A DNA stretch of 64,000 bases from Ophioderma brevispina (taxonomy: Eukaryota > Echinodermata > Ophiuroidea > Amphilepidida > Ophiodermatidae), in NCBI GenBank assembly GCA_023653785.1, contig JAMKCH010014126.1, positions 1 through 64,000 on the forward strand. The letters run 5' to 3'. The position numbers were made by a program, and so were the translations under genes. The notes below the pieces were generated by a model. It was not told the DNA's origin. It saw nothing but the letters and a program-made list of their open reading frames with translations, and did no database searches. Below, piece by piece: positions 10,766-21,984 of the stretch (positions within the stretch are counted from its first letter, which is position 1; the number at the start of each line of letters is the position of its first letter).

Positions 10766-11879
10766 CTATTATTATTTTAATCGTTATTTATCAGGAAAGC
10801 CTCATACAAACGTATTGGTCTCACAGGAAGACATCGATACAATAAGACAGTTACATAAGTAGAAGAAAAAATAAGTTAGTCGGTACATAATATTTACATA
10901 ACAAATATTACATGTATATGTGCTATGTATTAAGAGTAGTACTTGATACATTACTAAAATAACACTTGTGACTTTGAAGATGTTGTAGCACGGTACACCC
11001 ACACACACACACACACGTGAATACACCAAAAACATCACATACCAAATGTACACACTGCCCCCACACATACACAAATGATGCATGTACCACCTACACCACC
11101 CCCCCACCATATGCATTACCAATCACAGACCCAAATTTCATATTACATACCACATATAAAATATGTAAACAGATATCATTTGTTTAGGCACTTTTAAAAG
11201 TAAACAAACCAACTCATGGAATCGCATTTACTATCTGTGCCTTTGGTAATTTTCCGGTTAACAGCTGCTCTGTACTGGAATGTTCTTTTACCAGCGTTGT
11301 TATTCCATGATGGTATGATCAACATGTCTGAGCCTGACTACGAGTGCTTTAGAATGTGTTGCACTGGTAAATTAATAACAGAGGAGATATAATCAGGTAG
11401 CAAATGCTTAAGCATTTAAATTTAAATTAAATCTGATATTCCATCTTCTCCCTCAGATTATCCAACCAAGGTCCTTTTTTTCATCATTTTGTCACACCGA
11501 GGTTCGCATGGTCTGCAGACAAAAGGACACGGGCAAGTATGTTTTTTGCAAAATTTGGAATCCCTTATGGTGCCCAGTATTGAAATTGGACCAACAGAAC
11601 TGGCAGTAGTCAAATGACAGTAAAGACCAGGCTTTGGCAGCATATTGCTGTAGTATGAGGAGATAATGCTTATTCTCCTGATTACAACAAAAACCAATTC
11701 TCGCTTGGAAACTTTGAACAAACATAATCGGCGTGATTGCTCCACAATACTACGGATCAAAAATCACACCCAAATACTTGTATGAATTGACTCTTTCAAT
11801 AGAAACATTTTCATACATGACGGAAATATTTTTTATAATTATTTAGTGGCTGTTGATTTCCAACAACATGAATTTAGTT

Positions 11880-12700
11880 TTTTATGTTAGGTTGAGTTAA
11901 TTGACTTAAACCAACAATGAGCACTTTAGTCAGATTTCGTGTTAAGCTCATTTTGCAGGGTGATTGGGGGTCGATGAGGCTGACTAAAGGTAGTGTCATC
12001 TGCATACATAACAATTTGCATGAAACGATTCAGGTAAAGAATTCACAAAAATTCTAAATAAAAAGTACCAGATTGCTCCTTGGGGTATCCCATATCAATA
12101 TTCTTAAAGTCTGAAAGTACAATAGTAATATTAACAGCTTGTGATCTATCTTTTTAGATAAGAATAACCAATTGAAATGCATTACAAGTGATACCATACT
12201 TCTTTATTTACTAAGAGTAGATTATGATTTACAGAATCAAAGCCTTCTTTAGATCTAAGGGAGAGATAGATCCTTTTACTTTCCTATCATTTATGTTATT
12301 AAGGATATGATCAGTTACATTTTAAAAAGTAGTATAGTACTGGTGTTTTCTTCTAAAACCTGACTGACACGGATTTAAAAAATGTATTATTAGTAAGAAT
12401 ATGGTAAAGCTGATCATGCCGCCCGGCTCCAGAATTTTGATAAATAGGAAGAACTAATGGCCTATAGTTGTTACCTCACTTTGTCACCCCTCCTTTAAGT
12501 AGGTGAACCTTAAGCTTTTTTCGCATAAGATGGGAAAACTGAATTGATCAAAGAAAGGTTTACAAATATTGCAAGTGGTAACAATGATATGCTGACAACT
12601 TGAGGAGTTTTCCTACAAACATTATCAATACCATATTTAAACGATTGTTAAAACCCAAAGATTGAAATGATTAAATAAATAAAAAATTATATATCAAAAT
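11880..12700 (-). pseudogene. reverse transcriptase of the CR1/L2-like element
   Basis: On the - strand GFDSVNHNLLL (near 12270-12215), GIPQGA (12093-12071) and YADDTTF (12009-11990) appear in the right order with plausible spacing. They match RT blocks 3, 4 and 5 of CR1/L2/Jockey-type elements, with the two catalytic aspartates kept in YADD. The blocks lie in different frames, so the gene is broken. A further C-terminal stretch of about 100 open codons continues to 11458. Confidence 0.8.
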
Positions 12701-13329
12701 TGAAATTAAGTTGTAATCTCAGGGTTAGAAATAAATTAATTCACAACTCTTATTAATGATTATTAATTAACTAGTGATTATTAATTTATTGCCTCAAATT
12801 TGACCTACAGAAAGTGAAATCCCATTAAATTGATCTGTCATCTCCCTTATCATCACAAGTAAAACCTGAATTTGTTTTAATTTAGTTTTACAGGTGTTAT
12901 TCTTGGATTAATTTCTTAATTGTACTCCCAAAGTTTCCTCGAATCATAATATTATCACTATGACATTTACAGTAGTTCTTTTCAATGATTGTTAAGTTTT
13001 ATTTACTTGTTTCTAACTGCCTTACCATTTGCCGTCAGTGGATCATTTTGTTTTATTATTAGCCTTGAGAAGTAGTGGTCCCTGTCTTTTGAAAGTTTCA
13101 TATATTTGCTTTTAATCCCTCAGGAAGGGAGCCTTGACTCTCTTCTCCTCACAGGACAATGTGTATCACAGCCTTGTCAAAAACAGTCCCTAAAAAGTGC
13201 AGTAGGCATTGTCAACATCAATGCAATGTTCACGTGCTCCAAATTAATTTCCTTAATTGTTATCAACAAAGCAGGTATCATTAAAGTTTTTAAAGCATCT
13301 TAGTTCACTATCTTAGTGGTACTTTATTT

Positions 13330-13640
13330 TTCTTATTCTTACGATTCATAAATGAGTGAGTGGTCAGATTATCCTACACTGTGAACACCAGAAGATGAAA
13401 TTTTTAATTATCTGGTTGAACAAAAGCCAATCAAGAATTGTTTTGGTAGTTTCCGTTATTCAGTGTAGGATGAATGAGCCTGCTTCATATTACTATGCGA
13501 AGCAAGAGTGTTAATTTTATAAGAGAAGGTGTTCTACATAATCTAAAGTTAAAATCCCCACAATAAGAACATCATCATAGTAGGTGGTGGAGTTTTTGGA
13601 ATTGAATCTACGTGCAATGTAATCAGCAAAAGAATTCAAG
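13330..13640 (-). pseudogene. APE-type endonuclease C-terminal part of the CR1/L2-like element
   Basis: On the - strand ITETTKTILDWLLFN is followed by a short hydrophobic stretch and then SDHSLIYES near 13350-13375. This matches the end of the endonuclease of CR1/L2-like ORF2 proteins, where SDH carries catalytic residues. It is separated by frameshifts from the RT part about 650 bp further on. Confidence 0.7.
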
Positions 13641-14587
13641 GTGGTCTAAACATAACCAAGAAGGATAGGTTTTGTGTGTGGTAACTTAAGCTCTACCCAA
13701 AGTGCTTCAATCCAATGTTTATGCAAATCAAAATTCTCATTGAATACCACACCTTCTTTTATAAGCACAAAACACCACCATGCTCCATGTGCACTCTATC
13801 TAATCTACATAAAGTGTACCCATCCAAAGAACCTCCCTGTCATTTATACCATCATTTAACCAAGTCTCAGTAACACATAAACATCAATACTATTTGGATG
13901 TAATAAAAACTTCTACATGATCTAACCTTGTCGGATAACTACGAGGATATTGATAGTGCAATTTTGAAACTTTTGTTTAACTTACAATCATAGTCACTAA
14001 ATTTTCCCTGAAAGAAGTTCATAATTAGATATACGAGAAAAACAGTTTATCACAACCAATGTTACTTTGCTTGGCATGAGAATTAATACGTCAAATGAAA
14101 ATCAAGTGTACAGTGTTCACACGATTTTCAGTTGAAATTAATAATTTTACGAAGACATTTGCCACAAGTAACTATGTGGTATTGTGTTTTAGAAAAGTTC
14201 TTAGATTTAACATCATTATACACAAATTCTAATCTACTATCACTGCAAATACCGGTATCAGGATTGTATGTCAGTCTGACAAATGAATTCAATGGGGATT
14301 GGGTCAAAACATGGCTTACAGTTGCAGAGTCAAATCATTTTACTTGTCCGATTTGCTTGGTTTTCTTCTTCTGCAAAAATCTTAATTGCTGATAGTTGCG
14401 ATGAATTCCTTGCAGAATAGAAGTTCCAATTTCTGTTAGATGGAAGTCCATCATGCCGACAGTTTCCTCAAGTCCTATGTTGTCAGTACAGAGAGACTGC
14501 CAATTTTCTGAGATGTGCCAGGACCAATCCCGAACCCGAGAATATATTCTGTTATCCAGGCTGAATGTCCATTTTTCTGTTTAGTAG

Positions 14588-14773
14588 TCAGGGGAGGATA
14601 TGCATATCAAACAGTTTTGGACTGTAGAAGAATTGCAGTAGTAAGGATTCTAACAGTGATATGCACTCAGTAGTGAGGCTCGAATGAATGTTATTAGTTC
14701 CACAGTGAATTATTATTGCAGTAGGATGTTCCTCCTCAACAAATACTGGTGCAATTTTTTGCAAATTTCCCAA
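14588..14773 (-). pseudogene. possible SGNH-esterase-like segment of ORF1
   Basis: An open - strand stretch contains PTAIIIHCGTNNIHSS followed by a leucine-rich helix. The hydrophobic strand plus GTN(D/N) is the block-III pattern of SGNH hydrolases, which occur as an esterase domain in ORF1 of some CR1-type elements. Only this one block is visible, so the call rests on one motif plus position upstream of the endonuclease. Confidence 0.45.
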
Positions 14774-15865
14774 TTACTACCTGGAATACAGCTGTTAATA
14801 ACCCTGTAAGGTCTAGACATTCGCGACCTATGATGTTCTTAGGATTGAGTCTCAATAACGAGAATTGTCCTACGTTGAGGTTTGTTGTTTTGTGAACGAG
14901 ATTTTTGGGGGAAGAGTGTAGGTGACCGGGTCTCTGACGTTGTAATTTCTGGTTGGGTACCCTGCTTGCACATGTAGTGGCTTTGGATGACACTTTTAGT
15001 TTTTTCATGGCAAAGGGATAGGTGGGAAATCATCTGAATGGTGTATAATTTCTACCTCTACCTCAAGCACAACTGTAAGTATTTCTGGTTGGGATTGTTT
15101 TGCTACATTCCTGGATCAGGTATAGACTGTGATTGAAGTGTCAGTTGAAAGTACAGGAACTGGATTCACGTGAGGTGTCTGGTTTTCAGTTTCACATGAC
15201 TTGCTGGTTTCAGTTGAACATGACTTATAATCGTCTGTACATAGGCATTCACCGGTCATAACCCCTGGGTTGTCCTGTTAGTGTAGAGATGTTCAAACAC
15301 AGGGGATGTGGTCTGAGTGGCCCATGAGAGCAGTGAAACTGTGGATTTGGCAGGTAGTCTTGGGGAGTAGATTTAAAGAAACAGAAGACTGTGATCATCT
15401 AATGAAAAATTCAAAGTCTCAACGTTTGATCTATTGTGGTCAAGGGTGGGTTTTGCAGCTTATCACCAATATCCTTTAGTGCAGTTTTCAATTCAACCCA
15501 CAAGGAGTGGCACACGCCTTGCACATTAACAGTTTGTGTGGTTGAAAACAGTAATTTGTCCTTGTTCTAATTCCAGTCACTGTTGTGATCATAGCTCTAT
15601 AAATTGTCACCATGTTGTTTACTTATATGTTCAGGGTTACCAATAGAGAGAGGTTCAGTTCTCCTTGAATACATCATATATATCTGGGTTGATGTAAACT
15701 GTAGTACTCCTAGACCTTGGTTGATTTAGAGAGTCCACAAAAAGAGAATTGATACTTCCCTTGGGCCTGCAACATCACGGGATAGGTTATCACTTCCAAT
15801 CTATGGTTGAAAGAGTTCCATAGCTCACTGGGTGCTCTCATTGAGAAGTTCACAGCTTCCATTGT

Positions 15866-16262
15866 TAATAACGGCAGTGAAACGTGGGCTTTGGAATAAC
15901 ACCACGATTGAGATGCTTGCAGTTGCCAGAGGAAGATGGAGCGAATCACGCTTGGCATCAGACTCCAAGAAAAAAAGAGAACTGCTGGATCCGATCACAT
16001 ACAGGAGTCACTGATATTATCGACTGCATTAGGAGTGCCAAACATAGAGGTGCAGGTCATGTTGCTAGACTGCAGGATAACAGGTGGGCCAACAGAATGA
16101 CAGAGTGGACCCCCAGAGAATGGACCAGAAAGCCAGGACGTCCAAAACCAGATGGAGAGACGAAATAACAAAACAACTTGGTCCAACTTGGACAAGAATG
16201 GACAAAGATAGAGATTTGTGGAAGCATTCTAGGGAGGGGTTCCTCCATCGTGAGTGATCAAA
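15866..16262 (+). pseudogene. RTE-like non-LTR element, C-terminal part
   Basis: The + strand resumes with GSETWAL, then NTTIEMLAVA, an RKMERI-like helix, TDIIDCIRSAKH, AGHVARLQDNRWANRMTEW, TRKPGRPK and DRDLWKH. This is the conserved tail of RTE-type ORF2 proteins. One to three frameshifts occur near 15950 and 16160. It continues directly from the reading that breaks at 10765, so the two pieces belong to one element split by the - strand insertion. Confidence 0.8.
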
Positions 16263-16420
16263 GCCCTGGATATGGATATCGAATAGTTCTACAAGCTCTT
16301 TAAATTGGGTATTATAATGTACATTAATTTGAAGTTACAGATTGCTTTAGATTCTAATATTGCCTGTCATTTTCTTAATTGTTTCCGCTGAGAACTTATT
16401 ATATTTATTTAAAACTTTGG
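16263..16420. other. AT-rich spacer
   Basis: No feature recognised; probably the 3' untranslated remnant of the RTE-like element and its flank. Confidence 0.4.
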
Positions 16421-16593
16421 ACCGGTGTGAAAGTAATTATAGTCCACCGGGAGCCACAGTCCGGGCTCCATAGACGACAACGGAATAAAGCGTAACACTA
16501 ATGTTGCGTGAAGAGTCAACTGAATTGAGTGCCCTATTCTTTACCATTGTAGCCGGACTGTGAGTACGGCGGACTATAATTACTTCTACAACT
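16421..16593. mobile_element. MITE with CCGGTGTGAAAGTAATTATAG ends (copy 1)
   Basis: The left end GTGAAAGTAATTATAGTCC is inverted at the right end as GGACTATAATTACTTC. The middle contains a GAGTCAACT segment and GACGACAACGGAATAAAGCG. A second copy in reverse orientation lies at 42863-43037. It has no coding capacity and is a short non-autonomous DNA element. The right end is less well preserved than the left. Confidence 0.8.
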
Positions 16594-16739
16594 GCTCATA
16601 TTCACTTTTGGATATAAGCAAAACTGAATGTAAATTTTCATTATCAGCACAATGATAGAGTGCAATACGTGGCTATAGGGGTGGACAAATAAGCACCTCT
16701 TTTTTTAAATCTCTATTAAACCGAGTACATTCTATGGCC

Positions 16740-16893
16740 ATTTTGGCTGGTCAATTTGATATCAAATGAATTTTTGATATTGTTTCTTGGATTTTAAATT
16801 TTGCACGTAAAGTCAATGGGGAGTTTTGTCTTTCGACATAACTTCGAAAAGCAATATTCTTCTCAACCTATTTTGTCAGAAACTCACACACGG
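16740..16893. repeat. dispersed repeat (copy 1)
   Basis: This segment, including CTCAACCTATTTTGTCAG and AGTCAATGGG, recurs in reverse orientation at about 28305-28450. No terminal repeats or coding potential were seen. It is interrupted on its right by the fold-back element at 16894. Confidence 0.65.
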
Positions 16894-17308
16894 ATGCTTT
16901 TGTATATTCTATAAATATTGGCAAAGAAAAAATATAACAACATTGTGTTGAATTGCGAAGGACTTCAATATTACAAAAAATGTATTGTGGGGTGCAAAGC
17001 AGTACATAGAATAGCCTTTCAGTCAGTAGACTTACAAACAAACATGGGAAAGATAATTGTATCATTGTTGTGAAAAGCTCAATACAAGTGCAATTGATTA
17101 AATGTTATACAAAGGTGTTTACTGAAGCATGCCAAGACAGTGGTGCAATGTCTTATGTCCTTTTGTAACGTAACGGAACTCATATGGCTATTCTATTCAT
17201 GGTTCTGCACCCAACAATACATTTTCTTCAAAACTGAATCCCTTCGCAATTCAGCATAATATTATTTTACGTTTCCTTTGCCAATATTTATAGAATATAC
17301 AAAAGCAT
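16894..17308. mobile_element. fold-back element with arms of about 120 bp
   Basis: The left arm begins ATGCTTTTGTATATTC and contains TATAAATATTGGCAAAG. The right arm ends with the same words inverted (CTTTGCCAATATTTATAG, then GAATATACAAAAGCAT). The arms also share the inverted block GAATTGCGAAGGACTTCAAT-like / CCTTCGCAATTC. It has no coding potential. It separates a dispersed repeat from a non-LTR RT fragment. Confidence 0.8.
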
Positions 17309-17319
17309 TGAGTGCCCTG

Positions 17320-18412
17320 TTTACACGTGGTTTACAAATACTTAAGTAATAGAAAACAGTATGTGTATTATCAGTCATGTGAATCTGAACTAAGAAATAT
17401 TATTTGTGGTGTACCTCAGGGTTCAATATTAGGCCCATTGCTATACTCTATATTAACGATATTTGTAACACTTCATCTGTATTAGATTTCATTTTGTTTG
17501 CTGACGACACCACAATATTGTATTCGGAAAAGACATTGCCAGCAAGATTGAGTTTCTAAATAAAGAATTAAGAGAAGTAAGCAACTGGTTCAAAGCCAGT
17601 AAATTATCAGTAAAGCCAGTAAAACAAATTACATGGTATTGGGTACAACGAAACTCACTACGAGGAATGAATCTACTCATTCTACTGGTAACGACAATGA
17701 ATATAGAATAACAATGGATAACACAGATCTTGAAAGAGTAAAGTATACTAAATTTCTCGGTGTATTAATAGACGAAAACCTTACTTGGAAATGTCATATT
17801 GATAATCTATCCAAAACAATCTCAAGAAACATTGGTGTTTTAAAACAAATTAAAACATTTTATACCGGAATGTATACTTTACTCTCTATACTGTACTCTA
17901 GTTTTGCCTTATATAAATTATGGAATCTTATGGGGGAACACTTGTAAAACGTACCTAGATAAATTAATAAAGCTTCAAAAATGGGCAGTGAGGACAATAT
18001 CAAATAGCCATTACAGAAGCCATAATGCACCCTATTTACTAGATATAACGCCTTAAATATAGGAGATATATACAAACTAGAGCATGGTATATTTATGTAC
18101 AAGTATTCCATTAACAAATTGCCGAGTATATTTAACGGCTATTTTAGCAAACGGTCTGACATTCACAAGTATGGCACGAGAAATATTAACAACTACAATC
18201 TTACGAGAAATAGAAAGTTTTCACGGATCAATCCGTGCGAACATCCGGTCCTATTCTGTGGAACAATTTGGGGAAACATCTACAAAATTCGAAATCAGTA
18301 CCTCACTTTCGCAAACAATTTAAAATTGAATTTATTTCCAAATATAAAGAATAGTTTTTGCATTATTTTATTTTTACTGCAATATGCTGTTGATGGCAAT
18401 TTGAGCAATTAA
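17320..18412 (+). pseudogene. non-LTR retroelement fragment, RT palm to C terminus
   Basis: The reading WF..LSNRKQYV leads into ICGVPQGSILGPLL and, after a shift, FILFADDTTILYSEKD, the RT blocks 4 and 5. Then come NWFKASKLS, NYMVLGT, KFLGVLIDENLTWKCHI (thumb), and after further shifts KLQKWAVRTI, GDIYKLEHGIFMYKY and an NINNYNLTR tail. This arrangement fits Jockey/CR1/L2-type ORF2. It starts inside the palm, so the element is 5'-truncated, the usual outcome of target-primed integration. It is unrelated to the RTE-like copy upstream. Confidence 0.85.
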
Positions 18413-18474
18413 AATCAGTGTGCATTGATCACTGGCCGTTTTTTTTCGTGTTTTGATGTTTGTATGTCCTTATC

Positions 18475-18730
18475 TTAAAGGGATTAGCAGCGATAATGCG
18501 AGAGAATCAAAAAAATGTGGAAATGCATGTTTTTAACTTATAAATCAGGGACAAGTGTGTACAATTCCATATAACTGGTTTAATGTAGAAACAAACCACC
18601 AAATAGTGAAGAAAATGAACTATTTGAGGAAATTTGTCACACCGTATCTCGCAAATAAACATACAGCGACGACATGTGTTGCGCTCCTATAGAGTCTTTT
18701 TGCTCCTATAGAGTCCACAGCGTATTACGT
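18475..18730. repeat. dispersed TTAA-bounded repeat, family B (copy 1)
   Basis: Begins TTAAAGGGATTAGCAGCGAT and continues with AATGCGAGAGAATC and a GTGGAAATGCATG block. The same sequence is found inverted ending at 36174, and a diverged inverted copy ends at about 28137. The shared TTAA at the outer edge suggests a TTAA-specific DNA transposon relative. The far end was not defined. Confidence 0.6.
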
Positions 18731-19150
18731 TAACGGTGGAGTGACTGGTGTTCAACGCGTAACCAGCTCTCAAGGACAGTGTGTATACGAAACATCGGAG
18801 ACTATATTGCCTTGTTTGGGGGGGACTTGCATAAGTCTTGTCATGTGGAAACTTATGCTGATAGGCCTATACGCATAAAAAGGGCCTAACGCTTGCAGCC
18901 CGACTAAGGTATTTGTCAGTTTGACTTTCTGTTCTAAAACTAATGAAATGAATTTAAGGGCTATCTCCTTGCTTCAATCCCTGTATTTATGACGTCATAA
19001 ATTCGACCTCCTAGTTCAGTGAAAACAAAAAACACAATGGCTAATAGCTACTTATCACAAACTCTAATTGTAATTGAGCATATAAAATTTATTTATGACT
19101 AATTTATGCAAAATTGTGGACAAAATTGAATATTATATTTATATTTGCTT
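18731..19150. other. unassigned DNA
   Basis: Mixed-composition sequence with two AGGCCTA words. No exon or element ends recognised. Confidence 0.35.
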
Positions 19151-19377
19151 CACTGTAAAAAAAAAAGAAAACTCAAATTTTCATAAAAATCCAGAAGCAT
19201 TCTGCCCACAAATAACCGTAAAATTTACATTTCGGCCTACTTTAAACTTATTTTGATCAAACACTTTTAAAAAAATGTTGTGAAGTTATTCAGAGAATTT
19301 GAGGTGTGGAGTATAAAAAGGTACTTACGAAACAACCCTGAGATCTTTAGTAGGCCTATCCACAAGTTTTTACAGTG
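19151..19377. mobile_element. MITE with CACTGTAAAAA / TTTTTACAGTG ends
   Basis: A 227-bp segment with matching inverted ends and AT-rich interior. The ends resemble the CACTGTTAAAAA family at 7.5 and 49.4 kb but the interior differs. Beyond it (19.43-19.55 kb) are more inverted TTTACAGTA/TACTGTAAA words, possibly a second decayed copy. Confidence 0.55.
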
Positions 19378-20032
19378 CATAATACTGATAATTTGCAGTT
19401 TGTTGTAAAATGTTTACATCAAACTGTAAAATATACAGTAAATTTGAATGAAAACCTGTTAAAGCTATATTTTACGGGTTTTTTTGCGATTCTGCCAGAT
19501 TTACTGTAAAAATTTTACAGTATTTTACATGTAAATTAGTACCTACTCGTATAATTGAAAAATTCATGTAGTGTATATCTAATGTTGTACCCACTGACCT
19601 CTATACATGGATAGCGGGCTCGCACGTAATGAATAGGCGTGCGATGGAAACAACCGGAACTTTCCCCAGCGTCCATTTTGTGGAGGGCAGAACAGGAAAG
19701 TCACACCTTACTGATTCAATGCGAAGTCAATGCAACTTGTGAATATTTCTTGGATTTGAAAGAAGAATCTTAATATGTGTTAATTAAAAATTGTTTGTAT
19801 AGCATCGACAATGATGCCACACAGTCAGTACTTACGCTAATATTGGCGGGATACAGACATCCTAAATCTGGATTACTTTACTGTGTACCATATTGGGGAG
19901 TGCAATTTGGCAGTTATACCAAATATTATTGATGAAGGTTGAAACAATAAACATGTCCTGCCAAAAAGAAATGATGTTATGAGAAAACACTTGTTTATAA
20001 TTAGTTGTGTTAATATTTACAGGAAAAACTTC
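19378..20032. other. unassigned DNA, bearing one arm of a 27-bp inverted repeat
   Basis: Contains CCACTGACCTCTATACATGG at about 19590-19609 as part of a 27-bp segment that recurs inverted at about 21488-21514. No coding region was recognised. Confidence 0.5.
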
Positions 20033-20460
20033 ACTTCCCTCCACTCGCCCTCCCCTCCCCTTGCCTCCCGCTCCCCTCCCCTCTATAACCTCCCCCCGTC
20101 CCATTCCCCTGCCAGTTACTTCCTCCCCCTCCCTCCCTCCCCTCCCTCCCCTCCTCCCCCCTCCCTCCCTCCCTCCCTCCCTCCTCCGCCTCCCTCCCTC
20201 CCCTCCCCCTCCCTCCCCTCCCTGCCCCCCCTCGGCTCCCTCCCTCCCTCCCCCTCCCTCCTCCCCTCCCTCCCTCCCTCCGTCCCTCCCTACTCCCCTT
20301 CTTTCTTCACTTTCCCCTTCCCTCTCGCCTTTCCACTCCACTTCCCCCCTCCCCACCTTCCTTCCCCTTCCCTCCCCGTTCCTTCCCTTCCCTCCCTTCT
20401 CCCCTTCCTCCTTCCCCTGTCCGCTTCCTTCGCCTTCCCTTCCCTCTTTGTTATTTTTAT
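20033..20460. repeat. polypyrimidine block 1 (CCCTCCCT-rich)
   Basis: More than 400 bases almost purely C and T on the + strand, built from CCCT and CCTCC units. The strand asymmetry can support triplex, i-motif or G-quadruplex forms. Proline/serine-rich frames through it (and glycine/arginine/glutamate-rich ones on the other strand) are composition artefacts. The AT-rich sequence following it is shared with block 2. Confidence 0.95.
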
Positions 20461-20754
20461 TCCTTTATTCATAATAATGCATCAACCTTATCTCATTAAT
20501 GGTAATGTGAATTTATTCGTTCATCCATTCATTAATCTTTCCTTCATTCATTCATTAAATTTTCGTTTATTTCAATTTATTCAATCAAATTAATATGCAT
20601 TTATCTTATGTTATAAACATGCTCTGCTATTTATTCACTGTATTATTTATTATTTCACATTTCACAGTTTGTTTCACATTACTTTTTCAGATCTCCTTAT
20701 TTTCAGTTATTCCTGCAGGTGACTCTTTTGCATATTTGGTGCACGCGTATTTCC
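20461..20754. repeat. ATTC/ATTT-rich spacer, unit 1
   Basis: Contains ATTCGTTCATCCATTC and, further on, AACATGCTCTGCTATTTATT. Both phrases recur after the second pyrimidine block (21100-21240), showing that pyrimidine block plus spacer were duplicated as a unit. Confidence 0.8.
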
Positions 20755-21070
20755 CCATTCCCCCCCCCTCCCCTTCACCTTCCCTTCCCTCGGCTCCCAT
20801 CGCCATTCCCCTCCATTACCCCTTTCCCTCCCCCTTCCCTTCACCACCTCCTCTCCTTTCCTGTTCCTCCTCCCCTCCCTAACCATCCCCTCCCTCCCCT
20901 CCCCATTCCCCCTCCCCCTCTTCCTTCCCTCTCCTCCCTCCTTCCCCCTCCTCTCCCTCGCCCCCCTCCCCATTCGCAACTCCCCTCCCTCACTCCTTCC
21001 CTCTCTCTTCCCTTCCCCCTCCCCCAATCACCCTCCCCCATTTCCCCTTCCACCCTCCCATCCTTTCTTC
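20755..21070. repeat. polypyrimidine block 2
   Basis: Second pyrimidine-only tract of about 310 bases, similar in composition to block 1 but shorter. It begins after TATTTCCCCATTCC. Confidence 0.95.
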
Positions 21071-21290
21071 TTATTTTTTTATATTTATTTATAATAATAA
21101 AGGCAAGTTGGGATTTATTCGTTCATCCATCCATCATCCATCCATCCATTCTTCATTCATTTCTATATTTTATTTATACCAAATATTCAATTTATCGTAT
21201 GTGATAACATGCTCTGCTATTTATTTGCTGCATTTATTTATTTATTAATGTTTTATTTTTTTCTTTTTAAAAATTCTCCTTTATTTTTGT
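21071..21290. repeat. ATTC/ATTT-rich spacer, unit 2
   Basis: Repeats the phrases of the 20461-20754 spacer, including ATTCGTTCATCCATCC and AACATGCTCTGCTATTTATT, with small changes. It closes the tandem duplication of about 0.65-0.7 kb. Confidence 0.8.
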
Positions 21291-21984
21291 TCAGGCAATT
21301 TCCTTTATTTGTTGCTATTTTGAAATATAACAAAATTCCTTTGTGTGAAAACCCCTTTCATTTTCCCTTATTTTGAGTAAATTTGCCAATTTAACGTACA
21401 AGTGCCATTGAAAGTAATGCAGTAACGACGGGTTCTTGCCCTCTTCAATATGCCGGGTCAAGTGTTTCGCTTTTCGATCGCCGAACCGCTATCCATGTAT
21501 AGAGGTCAGTGGTTGTTACTCAGTAAATTTCAAAATAATGGCTTCAATTTTAGATTTTGTCATTATAGGCATGCATGGAAAATTGGACAAAATTTGCATT
21601 ATTTTCCTGTATTTCCAATTTACAGCCAAGTACTGCAATATTTTACAGTATTTTCCTATATATTGCATGCATTGTAATGTTTACAGTGTTGCAGGGTATT
21701 CTGCTAATTGTAATGTTTGCTTGTTAGTTTGTGTGACTGCAATAGTTTCCACACCCCAGAACGTACTTTAAAGGTGCATTTTGTGATTCAACAAGAATAG
21801 ATCGAATTTGTTCGTAAGAGTAGGCACACATACTCTATACTTAGACCAGATGATGTTTGGTTACTTAATTGGTTACTTATACTTAGTTCAGATGATGTAA
21901 AATTTTAACTCTTTTAGGTAAGGGGGGGGGGCTGTGGGTCATGAAATACCCTTTAAATGATTCAAAGATTAAAACTTTTTAATA
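21291..21984. other. unassigned DNA with the second arm of the 27-bp inverted repeat
   Basis: Holds CCGCTATCCATGTATAGAGG at about 21488, the inverse of the 19.6-kb segment, and a poly-G run near 21925. The open frames here show no domain. Confidence 0.4.

Larger units (their letters stand above)
10766..15865 (-). mobile_element. CR1/L2-like non-LTR element inserted into the RTE-like element
   Basis: About 5.1 kb lying exactly between the two halves of an RTE-like reading (NLPVMTY to the left, GSETWAL to the right). On the - strand, from 15.8 to 10.8 kb, come a short N-terminal frame, a possible SGNH-esterase segment (14.6-14.8 kb), an APE endonuclease end (13.35 kb), RT blocks (12.7-11.9 kb) and an ATT-rich tail at 10766-10785. 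That order and a short microsatellite tail are typical of CR1/L2-type elements. The length suggests a nearly complete copy. Frameshifts and stops are frequent. A CA run at about 11000-11017 lies in the 3' part. Confidence 0.7.

Noticed and set aside
15710..16014. Overlapping short frames near 15.7-16.0 kb as separate genes
   Set aside because: They are explained by the 5' end of the - strand CR1/L2-like element and by the resumption of the RTE-like frame on the + strand.
19862..21204. Long open frames in the pyrimidine blocks (up to about 200 codons, Pro/Ser/Leu-rich on + and Gly/Arg/Glu-rich on -)
   Set aside because: All three frames stay open because C/T-only DNA cannot form stop codons; there is no start context, domain or splice structure.
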